In this document: positions 53,757 to 60,436 of the stretch, one piece after another
Layout: each line of letters begins with the position of its first letter
How positions within the stretch are numbered: position 1 is the first letter of the stretch
Notes under the pieces: model-generated
What the model saw: the letters and a program-made list of their open reading frames with translations, nothing else
The model's database searches: none
Told to the model about the DNA's origin: nothing
Made by a program: the position numbers and the translations under genes
DNA from: Clostridium sp. AM34-11AC
GTDB taxonomy: Bacteria; Bacillota; Clostridia; Lachnospirales; Lachnospiraceae
DNA: 60,436 bases
Direction: 5' to 3'
Assembly: GCF_003435375.1 (NCBI RefSeq)
Contig: NZ_QWGL01000021.1
Location: 1 to 60,436, forward strand

Positions 53757-54500
53757 TTACACTTCCTCGATCCGATGCAGCTCCCACACTCTCACATTCA
53801 CCGGTTCCACGGCGCCGCCGCAGTATGGGCAGACGCGATCGCCAAGACCGGCGATCGGTGCGCCGCAGTGGGGACAGCTGACACCGATAGCGGTCTCGCC
53901 AGCGCGTATCTTTGTGATATCCTGGATGTAGACCAGCTCCATATTGAAGCGGTGCTGTTCTTTTTCCTGCTCCACATTTTTCTTTTTATCCGGCGTCTTT
54001 AATGTGTGCAGGTACTCCACCGCGGACTGGATCCGGATCCGGCATTTTCCCGGATCTTTGTCGTATCTGGAGATCTCCGTCTGATGGACATGGATCGCGT
54101 CAAATTCTTCCCGGATCTCCTTCTCCTCCATCTCCTCGATCTTCAGCCGTACCTGATCCCTTAAGGACACAGACACCTTTCCAAGGTAAGAGAGATCCCG
54201 GTGCTCCAGCGCCTCCAGATAGCCCTTTAACTGATTTTCACACCTCTGCTTCCACTCCGGCCAGTGAAACTCTGGGAAATCCTTCTCGATCCGCGGAAGC
54301 TCCACCCTCGTCATTCCAGACACCGACTTCGGCGTATCGTCCTCCAGCGCTTCCTGACGCTTCAGCCCTTCGATCAGACTCGAGGTTCCGAAAAATTCCC
54401 GCGAAATCTGCCGGATCTTAAACATCACAAAAAAGAGAGCTCCGATCAGACCCAGCCCAGTCACGATCGCGACGATGAGGATCGCGTTTCCTGCTGTCAT
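53757..54500 (-). CDS. Membrane-anchored Tim44-like/zinc-ribbon protein
   Basis: The 247-residue product has an N-terminal membrane helix (residues 5-27), a charged linker, a central domain that resembles the Tim44-like fold (IEKDFPEFHWPEWKQRCENQ with LEALEHRDLSYL following), and a C-terminal zinc ribbon with CPHCG and CPYCGG. The protein is probably membrane-attached with its main part in the cytoplasm. Its role is unknown. The Tim44 link is based on pattern only. Confidence 0.7.
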   Translation of the reverse strand: MTAGNAILIVAIVTGLGLIGALFFVMFKIRQISREFFGTSSLIEGLKRQEALEDDTPKSVSGMTRVELPRIEKDFPEFHWPEWKQRCENQLKGYLEALEHRDLSYLGKVSVSLRDQVRLKIEEMEEKEIREEFDAIHVHQTEISRYDKDPGKCRIRIQSAVEYLHTLKTPDKKKNVEQEKEQHRFNMELVYIQDITKIRAGETAIGVSCPHCGAPIAGLGDRVCPYCGGAVEPVNVRVWELHRIEEV

Positions 54501-54645
54501 ATCGTTTCCTCCTGCTGTAAGGAATCCTCCAAACGGACCCCTTTCGTTATCGTGGTTTCACCATGTATTTTCAACTGCTGACCACATAGACAAAGCAGGG
54601 CGACCAGCCGGAGTTCTACTCCAACCGCCGCCCCAGGATCATCCA

Positions 54646-55827
54646 TTATTTATTTAAATAATCGATCGCAGTCTGTGCTAACAGGGAAGAACCTCTCCAG
54701 AGGATATCCTCGTCCACATCAAAACGGCTGTTATGTAACGGCCATACCGGATCCTGATCCTGTTTAGCGGTACCGAGCCATACAAACGCGCCTTTCTTCT
54801 CTTTCAGATAGAAGGAGAAGTCCTCCGCCGGCATAGCCGGGAGTTTTACATCCACAACATCATCTTTGCCGAAGAGCTTGATTGCTGTATTGCGGATCAG
54901 CTCAGCGTCCTCCTCATGATTTACAAGTGCCGGATAGCCATGACCATAGTTGATATCAGCAGTTGCGCCGGACTGTAAGCAGAGACCATCGAGAGTCTTT
55001 CTCATAGAATCCTCGATCATCGCGCGGGTGTCCTCATTTAATGTACGAACGGTTCCGTCCAGTGTACAGTCACCTGCGATAATGTTGTATCTTGTTCCTG
55101 CGTTAAAAATACCGAATGTCACAACAGCATTGTCAAGCGGATCAACTTTTCTGCTGACGATGGTCTGTGCGGCCATAACGAACTGGGACCCGAGAACAAC
55201 AGCGTCAATACCCTGATTCGGTTTTGCGCCATGGGCAGTCTTACCATGGATATTGATCGTAAAGTGGTCTGTTGCAGCCATTAACGGGCCTGCCTTCACC
55301 CCGATCTTGCCGTGCGGAAGATCCGGCCATACATGAAGACCGAATACAGCTTCCACATCATCCATATATCCGGAATGGAGCATTCCTCTGGATCCGCCAA
55401 CCGGAGACATCTCCTCCGCAGGCTGGAAGATCAGTTTCACCGTTCCGGCGATCTCTTCTCTTCTCTCGCAGAGAAGCATTGCAGCACCAAGAAGACCCGT
55501 CATGTGGTTGTCATGTCCGCAGGCATGCATAACACCGTCATTCTGGGATTTATAAGGAACCTCATTCATCTCCTGGATCTGTAATGCATCCATATCCGCA
55601 CGGAGAGCAACGACTTTACCCGTTTTCTTTCCCTTGATAACTCCCACTACACCGTATCCGCCGACATTTTCATATACTTCGTCGCATCCCATCTCCTTCA
55701 GATACTCTGCTACCTTCTTTCCGGTTCTTTCCTCATGCTGGGAAACCTCCGGGTGCATGTGAAAATCTCTTCTGATTTCAGATAATTTCGGCATGAAAGC
55801 CTTTGCTGACTCCGTAATTGTGCCCAT
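54646..55827 (-). CDS. M20-family amidohydrolase (N-acyl amino acid hydrolase type)
   Basis: The 393-residue metallohydrolase of the M20D group has the metal and active-site motifs RRDFHMHPE, RADMDALQIQE, MHACGHDNHMTGLLG, FQPAEE, GLHVWPDLPHG and HNSRFDVDED. It should release amino acids from N-acyl derivatives such as hippurate-like or acetyl amino acids, or deacylate indole-amino acids. The next gene upstream is a dehydrogenase with its own terminator at 55861-55895. Confidence 0.93.
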   Translation of the reverse strand: MGTITESAKAFMPKLSEIRRDFHMHPEVSQHEERTGKKVAEYLKEMGCDEVYENVGGYGVVGVIKGKKTGKVVALRADMDALQIQEMNEVPYKSQNDGVMHACGHDNHMTGLLGAAMLLCERREEIAGTVKLIFQPAEEMSPVGGSRGMLHSGYMDDVEAVFGLHVWPDLPHGKIGVKAGPLMAATDHFTINIHGKTAHGAKPNQGIDAVVLGSQFVMAAQTIVSRKVDPLDNAVVTFGIFNAGTRYNIIAGDCTLDGTVRTLNEDTRAMIEDSMRKTLDGLCLQSGATADINYGHGYPALVNHEEDAELIRNTAIKLFGKDDVVDVKLPAMPAEDFSFYLKEKKGAFVWLGTAKQDQDPVWPLHNSRFDVDEDILWRGSSLLAQTAIDYLNK

Positions 55828-55860
55828 TTTTATGTCCTCCTTATTTTTGAAGTCTTAATG

Positions 55861-55895
55861 AAAAGAACCCGGCGACAGTCCGTCTCCGGGTTCTT
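55861..55895 (-). terminator. Terminator after the 2-hydroxyacid dehydrogenase gene
   Basis: On the minus strand AGAACCCGG pairs with CCGGGTTCT around a 13-nt loop, followed by TTTTC. Confidence 0.85.
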
Positions 55896-55909
55896 CTGAG
55901 TTCTCTGAA

Positions 55910-56854
55910 TTATAAACCAAGAGCCTCTTTAACTTTAGCAACGATATGAACACCGATGTCCTTAGAAGCATCTACAGACTGAGCGCCGATGTGCGGGGAT
56001 ACGATGAAGTTATCGCACTCGAACAGCGGGCTTGCGAATGTATCATTACCTGTTAAACCGCTGCCTGCAAGCTCGTTCTCCATAACGTCTGCTGCGTAGC
56101 CGCCGATTCTACCCTCTTTCAGAGCTTCATACATATCAGCCTCGTTTACGATACCGCCACGGCTCATGTTAAGAACAACAGCGCCGTCTTTCATCTCAGC
56201 GATGGATTTCTTATTGAAGAGATTCTTTGTCTCCGGTGTCAGCGGTACATGGATGGAGATGAAATCAGCAACCTTGATCAGCTCGTCGATAGAAGCCTTT
56301 GTTGCGCACTGCTGCTTAAATACGTCGTCCGGAAGGAACGGATCGTAAGCAACGATGTTCATCTTGAATGCACGGCCAAGCTCGCCTACACGCTGACCGA
56401 TACGGCCGAATCCCATGATACCAAGAGTCTTTCCTCTTAACTCACGGCCTTCGAATTTGTACTTATCCCACTCATGGTTATATTTTACATCGTAGTTTGC
56501 TGTAAAGGTTCCACGGGAGATGTCTAACATCTTGGAAATTGTTAACTCTGCTACTGCGTTTGCGTTTAAGCCCGGTGCGTTGAATACCTGAATTCCTTTG
56601 GATTTCGCATATTCCATATCGATATGGTTTAAACCAACGGAGCAAACGCCGATAACCTTTAAGTTCTTAGCTGCGTCGAGGATCTCTTTGTCGATCTTCG
56701 GGTCTACACGCATGATCAGGACATCAACATCACCGATCTCAGCGATAAGCTGCTCTTTGCTGGACGGAAGATTGTCAGCTGTTTTAACGTTCATGCATTT
56801 GCTGAGTTCCTCAGCGATACCACCCCATACTTTATCAATGATAAGGCAATTCAT
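55910..56854 (-). CDS. D-2-hydroxyacid dehydrogenase (phosphoglycerate dehydrogenase-like)
   Basis: The product has 314 residues, with the NAD-binding GIMGFGRIGQRVGELG, the catalytic Arg in NMSRGGIVNE, Glu in DVMENE and His in SPHIGAQ. It lacks the C-terminal ACT domain of long SerA enzymes. Serine synthesis (3-phosphoglycerate oxidation) is possible, but other 2-hydroxyacids are equally compatible. No serC or serB gene is near. Confidence 0.88.
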   Translation of the reverse strand: MNCLIIDKVWGGIAEELSKCMNVKTADNLPSSKEQLIAEIGDVDVLIMRVDPKIDKEILDAAKNLKVIGVCSVGLNHIDMEYAKSKGIQVFNAPGLNANAVAELTISKMLDISRGTFTANYDVKYNHEWDKYKFEGRELRGKTLGIMGFGRIGQRVGELGRAFKMNIVAYDPFLPDDVFKQQCATKASIDELIKVADFISIHVPLTPETKNLFNKKSIAEMKDGAVVLNMSRGGIVNEADMYEALKEGRIGGYAADVMENELAGSGLTGNDTFASPLFECDNFIVSPHIGAQSVDASKDIGVHIVAKVKEALGL

Positions 56855-57033
56855 AATAAAATTCTCCTTTCAAGAAATGAAATTATTCCCCAAACCCTCA
56901 GTGAACAGGAATTACCCTGCTCTCATTATATTTTACAAAACCAAACTAATTTTGTAAAGCATTTTCGCGAATATGTTTTATTTTCTTAATAGCCGTCATG
57001 CCGTCAACGCCCTCTCGCAGACGCCAACAACTT

Positions 57034-57072
57034 AAAAGGGATGCCGTCGGACACACTCCCCGACAGCATCCC
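57034..57072 (-). terminator. gdhA terminator
   Basis: On the minus strand GGGATGCTGTCGG pairs with CCGACGGCATCCC, followed by TTTT. Confidence 0.85.
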
Positions 57073-57146
57073 CAATATTCAGAACCTAATGCTCTTTATG
57101 CAGTTTTCGCAAATCGGAAGCTGTCATATTTGAGACTCGCTTCAAA

Positions 57147-58499
57147 CTACCAAGCGATACCCTGAGCCATCATAGCATCTGCAACCTTCTGGAAACCAAC
57201 CATGTTAGCACCTGCAACCAGGTTGTAACCAAGGCCGTACTTCTCAGCGCACTCAGCAGAACCATCATGGATCTCTGTCATGATCTGATGAAGCTTATCA
57301 TCAACTTCCTTAGCTGTCCAGGAGATTCTCTCGCTGTTCTGGCTCATCTCGAGAGCGGATACAAGAACACCACCAGCGTTAACAGCCTTAGACGGAGCAA
57401 CAACCATGTTCTTCTGATCCATTAAGAATCTAAGAGCTTCGTTTGTTGTCGGCATGTTAGCAACTTCGATGTAGTACTTGATGTTGTTAGCAACGATTCT
57501 CTTAGCCTGTGTAAGGTCTACATCGTTCTGTGTAGCACACGGCATGATGATATCAACTTTCTCGCCCCACGGCTTGTCTCCAGCTACGAACTTGCAGCCA
57601 AACTTATCAGCGTAGTCCTGAACTTTGTTACGTCCAGAAGCTCTCATCTCAAGCATGAAGTCGAATTTCTCTTTTGTTGTAATTCCGTCCGGATCGTAGA
57701 TGTATCCATCCGGGCCAGAAAGTGTAACAGGCTTAGCACCTAACTCAGATAATTTCTGTACAACGCCCCAAGCTACGTTACCGAAACCAGCAACTGCAAC
57801 TGTCTTACCCTCTAATGTGTCATGCTCATGTTTCATAACAGACTCAAGGTAGTAAACAGCACCGAAACCTGTAGCTTCCGGACGAATTAAGGAACCACCG
57901 AAGGAACGAGCCTTACCTGTTAATACGCCGTTCTCGTAAGCTCCTCTAAGTTTTCTGTACTGACCGAACAGATAACCGATCTCACGTCCGCCAACACCAA
58001 GGTCACCAGCCGGAACATCGACATCCGGACCGATGTGACGATATAACTCTGTCATGAATGCCTGGCAGAATCTCATAACTTCTCTATCGCTCTTGCCGTT
58101 CGGATCGAAGTCGGAACCACCCTTAGCGCCGCCGATCGGAAGTGTTGTTAAGCTGTCTTTGAATGTCTGCTCGAAACCTAAGAATTTCATGATGGAAAGG
58201 TTTACACTCGGTGCGAATCTTAAACCTCCCTTGTACGGTCCAATTGCTCCGTTGAACTGTACACGGTAACCTGTATTTACATGAATGTTTCCGTTGTCAT
58301 CCTCCCACGGAACACGGAACTCGATAACTCTCTCCGGGATTACCATTCTCTCAAGAAGGGCAACCTTCTCATACTCCGGATGTGCATCTACAACCGGACC
58401 TAAGGAAGATAATACTTCTTCTACAGTCTGGCAGAACTCCGGCTCGTTAGCATATTTAGTCTTTACGTCCTCAATTACCCTCTCAACATACTTGCTCAT
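57147..58499 (-). CDS. gdhA: Glutamate dehydrogenase
   Basis: GdhA interconverts glutamate and 2-oxoglutarate plus ammonia. The 450-residue protein is very close to the C. symbiosum NAD-dependent enzyme. Lys90 (GPYKGGLRF), Lys126 (GGAKGGSDFD) and Asp166 (PAGDLGVGG) correspond to its K89, K125 and D165. The Rossmann motif is VAGFGNVAWG. AAGGAGG precedes the start by ten bases. Cofactor preference cannot be fixed here. The promoter is shared back-to-back with a regulator gene. Confidence 0.97.
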   Translation of the reverse strand: MSKYVERVIEDVKTKYANEPEFCQTVEEVLSSLGPVVDAHPEYEKVALLERMVIPERVIEFRVPWEDDNGNIHVNTGYRVQFNGAIGPYKGGLRFAPSVNLSIMKFLGFEQTFKDSLTTLPIGGAKGGSDFDPNGKSDREVMRFCQAFMTELYRHIGPDVDVPAGDLGVGGREIGYLFGQYRKLRGAYENGVLTGKARSFGGSLIRPEATGFGAVYYLESVMKHEHDTLEGKTVAVAGFGNVAWGVVQKLSELGAKPVTLSGPDGYIYDPDGITTKEKFDFMLEMRASGRNKVQDYADKFGCKFVAGDKPWGEKVDIIMPCATQNDVDLTQAKRIVANNIKYYIEVANMPTTNEALRFLMDQKNMVVAPSKAVNAGGVLVSALEMSQNSERISWTAKEVDDKLHQIMTEIHDGSAECAEKYGLGYNLVAGANMVGFQKVADAMMAQGIAW

Positions 58500-58790
58500 C
58501 TCGCAAATACCTCCTTAAATGTTGGTTCTTAAACCCCTGTGCCATTTTGCACCAATAAAAGACTTTTCCCTGCTCACGAATCCCAAATCAAGTCCTTAAT
58601 TGGATCTCCGAGAAAGCTTTTGTATCTTTTGTATATATAGTTTAAATATCATATATAATACGTTGTTTTTCACTATGTATACAGGATTTCTCGCTGTATC
58701 TCGCGATTTGGAAGCTTTCGCATTTCCCTCAATACAAATCTTACAAATCTCTTGATTTATTTGGGACTCATTTTGCTTACGTCCTTTATT
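58500..58790 (-). promoter_or_regulatory. Long gdhA leader
   Basis: From the promoter to the start codon there are about 290 bases. A hairpin of ATCCAATTAAG with CTTGATTTGGGAT lies near 58584-58609. I recognise no known riboswitch and no credible leader peptide. Confidence 0.4.
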
Positions 58791-58797
58791 TGTCTTT

Positions 58798-58826
58798 ATT
58801 CTAACATACCCTTTTGACTTTGTCAA
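58798..58826 (-). promoter_or_regulatory. gdhA promoter
   Basis: TTGACA (58821-58826) and TAGAAT (58798-58803) are 17 bases apart on the minus strand. Its -35 lies in the palindrome TTGACTTTGTCAA. Confidence 0.75.
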
Positions 58827-58842
58827 CAATCTGTGGTACGAT
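58814..58842 (+). promoter_or_regulatory. Promoter of the divergent regulator gene
   Basis: TTGACT (58814-58819) and TACGAT (58837-58842) are 17 bases apart on the plus strand. It overlaps the gdhA promoter, so the two cannot be occupied at the same time. Confidence 0.7.
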
Positions 58843-58916
58843 TCTTATAAAAGCTGATTTATCGACATGCCTGTCATTAATAGCATGTCCTTATATAAAA
58901 AAAGGGAGGTTCGGCC

Positions 58917-60227
58917 ATGATCAGCATCAGTATCATAAGTCCTTTAAAATCAATGGCTGTCATCGATAAAGCGATCGAACACAACGACTTTGGATGTGTA
59001 TTTCACAGGTACGTTTACGAAAATCTGGAAGAAATTAAAGACATATACGAACAGTGTAAGGACATCTCCGATGTGCTGTTTTTCTCCGGGGAACTTGGTT
59101 ACTCCTATATTCTGACCCATGTGGATGATCTGAAGGTCCCATGTACCTTTATCTCCTATACTGAAAAGACTCTGCTGTCCATCCTGTTAAATTTTGTAAT
59201 CCATTACCCGGATGTTCCGCTAAACAGACTCTATATTGATTTTCTGACTCCGGTAAATGATTTTATGAATTTAAAGAAATATCTGGATCCGGAACATATG
59301 CCTTACTGCTTTGAAAATCCTGTCTATAACTATGAAACCTTAAAAGAGCGGGCTGTGGAGCTCTGGGAAAGTAAAAAGATCGACATGATGTTCACGCGGA
59401 CCACAAACCAGCTGGAGGTTCTCAACAAGCTTCAGATCCCCTATATCCACTTTCTCCCCACGGAGGAGATGGTCCGCGATTCCATCCGGCACGCAATCAA
59501 TTCTATCCGCTTAAAACAGAAGAACCAGCTCAACAAGCTCGTGATCCTCATAAAGCTTGTCTATCCGGATAATATCTCCTCACAGGACCGGGAATATCTG
59601 GAGATCACCCTTCACAAATATCTTCTTGATTTCCGAAAAGAGTACGCGTACGATTTCTCACTTCACGCAGTCTCCAACCGGTTTGAGCTGGATCTCGACA
59701 GTGATCTCTACAAGAGCAGCTTCAGCCGTATCCAGGATCTCATCGCTTTTCTGGATCAGAAAGGCGATCTGGAATTCCGTCTCGGCGCCGGATTCGGAAA
59801 ATCTCTCGGTGAGAGTCATTATCAGGCAGATCTTGCCCTGCAGGAGGCTGTCAAATACGGAAAGAATGACGGTTTTGTCATCTCCGGCGAGGACAATGCC
59901 CTCACCGGCCCGCTCTCTCTTACGCGATCCTTAAATTACAGCTATTCCAACACAAAAGCGCTGGACTATTCCCAGAGCAATGGGATCAATGAGAGCAATC
60001 TCTTAAAGATCGTCGGCCTCTTCCAGATGGATAAAGACACGATCATGACAGCCGCCTCCCTGTCCCAGTGGCTCAACATCACGAGCCGCAGCTGCAACCG
60101 TATTTTACAGCAGCTTCTGGATTCCAATTTAATAGAAGAGATCGAATCCCAGAAGCAGGAAGGCAAAGGACGGCCGACGAGACAGTACCGGTTCTGCAAG
60201 AATAATTTTATCCGGACCTTCTTCTAG
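58917..60227 (+). CDS. Putative transcriptional regulator with winged helix and GGDEF-like core
   Basis: The 436-residue protein has three parts. Residues 1-190 form an alpha/beta domain (MISISIISPLKSMAVIDKAI) like the effector domain of PrpR-type regulators. Residues about 205-330 resemble a degenerate GGDEF/GTP-cyclohydrolase III palm (FRLGAGFGKSLGESHYQADL then ALQEAVKYGKNDG) without a GGDEF signature. Residues 370-436 form a winged helix (MTAASLSQWLNITSRSCNRI, then GRPTRQYRF). The ATG follows AGGGAGG. Its divergent, overlapping promoter with gdhA suggests control of gdhA or of nearby amino acid genes. I do not recognise a characterised homologue. Confidence 0.7.
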   Translation: MISISIISPLKSMAVIDKAIEHNDFGCVFHRYVYENLEEIKDIYEQCKDISDVLFFSGELGYSYILTHVDDLKVPCTFISYTEKTLLSILLNFVIHYPDVPLNRLYIDFLTPVNDFMNLKKYLDPEHMPYCFENPVYNYETLKERAVELWESKKIDMMFTRTTNQLEVLNKLQIPYIHFLPTEEMVRDSIRHAINSIRLKQKNQLNKLVILIKLVYPDNISSQDREYLEITLHKYLLDFRKEYAYDFSLHAVSNRFELDLDSDLYKSSFSRIQDLIAFLDQKGDLEFRLGAGFGKSLGESHYQADLALQEAVKYGKNDGFVISGEDNALTGPLSLTRSLNYSYSNTKALDYSQSNGINESNLLKIVGLFQMDKDTIMTAASLSQWLNITSRSCNRILQQLLDSNLIEEIESQKQEGKGRPTRQYRFCKNNFIRTFF

Positions 60228-60235
60228 GCTATTAT

Positions 60236-60280
60236 AAAAGACCGCGCTCCGCCACATTTCATGCGGGGTGCGGTCTTTTG
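60236..60280 (+). terminator. Terminator after the regulator gene
   Basis: AAAAGACCGCGC pairs with GTGCGGTCTTTT, extended by CCGC with GCGG. The tail TTTTG supports a Rho-independent terminator. Confidence 0.85.
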
Positions 60281-60297
60281 TATCACCTGTAAGAGTA

Positions 60298-60436
60298 TGT
60301 CAAAGTACATTTTGCGCTGAAGTGGTCACTCGTGATGATCGGCAGCTTCTTTCAGACATATAGCACCATAAAAAACGCCGCCGGGACTGCATCCTGGTTC
60401 TTTCTGAGTTTTGGGTATTTCAAGAAAAAGTAGATA
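60298..60436. mobile_element. Possible start of an insertion sequence, cut by the window edge
   Basis: TGTCAAAGTACATT (60298-60311) resembles the GGTCAATGTACC motif repeated at 74-163, and 60396-60418 is the inverted copy of 17-39. No transposase frame is visible before the window ends. An IS21-like element is a guess from these motifs. Confidence 0.3.
60396..60418 (-). repeat. 23-bp repeat, inverted copy of 17-39
   Basis: The reverse complement equals 17-39 over all 23 bases. Confidence 0.9.

Noticed and set aside
58596..58829. 77-codon frame on the minus strand upstream of gdhA
   Set aside because: Its start lies upstream of the gdhA transcription start predicted from the promoter, it has no ribosome binding site, and the translation is Lys/Asn-rich with no family pattern.
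1..60436. CRISPR array, prophage, tRNA or rRNA genes
   Set aside because: I looked for regularly spaced repeats, phage structural or integrase genes, cloverleaf or CCA-ended sequences and rRNA segments. None was found.

Overview
The window looks like a chromosomal segment of an endospore-forming Lachnospiraceae species (Clostridium cluster XIVa, possibly an Enterocloster/Lachnoclostridium relative). The evidence is a class I glutamate dehydrogenase very close to the 450-residue Clostridium symbiosum enzyme, the spoIIGA-sigE pair next to ftsZ, a Spo0E-like phosphatase gene, a CotS-family gene, low-GC Gram-positive promoters and strong ribosome binding sites. Nearly all genes lie on the minus strand, so the layout below also gives the direction of transcription.

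Region by region: 1-400 holds repeats that look like the edge of a mobile element. 411-7725 carries holA, a permease remnant, comEC, a GerMN lipoprotein gene, a histidine kinase gene and degV. 8015-10600 has a zinc-ribbon membrane protein gene facing the sigE-spoIIGA unit. 10900-25650 is the division and cell wall (dcw) cluster in the order mraZ, rsmH, ftsL, two class B PBPs with a YkgJ gene between them, mraY, murD, ftsW, murA, ftsQ, ftsZ. murG, murC, murE and murF are absent, and promoters are visible before mraZ, mraY and ftsZ. 25900-41700 is mostly housekeeping: a 50-codon spo0E-like gene, lgt, ychF, a DUF1292 gene, cobO, a UvrD-like helicase, gltX, mgtE, efp, yqeG, nrdR, a cotS-like gene, cca, bioY and proS under a T-box. 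42300-47500 holds a small membrane protein gene and a MarR-controlled heterodimeric ABC exporter. 47600-60230 is a carbon and amino acid metabolism region: pckA, a nucleoside phosphorylase, a CmpB-like membrane protein, an APC permease, an M20 amidohydrolase, a 2-hydroxyacid dehydrogenase, gdhA, and a divergent regulator that shares its promoter region with gdhA.

The most unusual content is between the genes. Repeat family A (10708-10846, 38273-38412, 41815-41957) is a multi-hairpin element. Each copy starts exactly at the U-tract of an intrinsic terminator and ends, on the minus strand, in another terminator-like hairpin just upstream of spoIIGA, the cotS-like gene or proS. Differences between copies keep the pairing, and several do so only as minus-strand RNA. 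Repeat family B (25666-25798 and 42692-42823, with fragments near 27051 and 35003) folds into three hairpins with compensatory changes. A promoter-driven, strongly folded leader precedes mgtE and does not resemble the M-box I know. The two ends of the window share an exact 23-bp inverted repeat, which suggests that the sequence is bounded by copies of one mobile element.

All calls come from reading the sequence. No database search or folding program was run. Start codons were moved downstream of the longest frame where a clear ribosome binding site argued for it.
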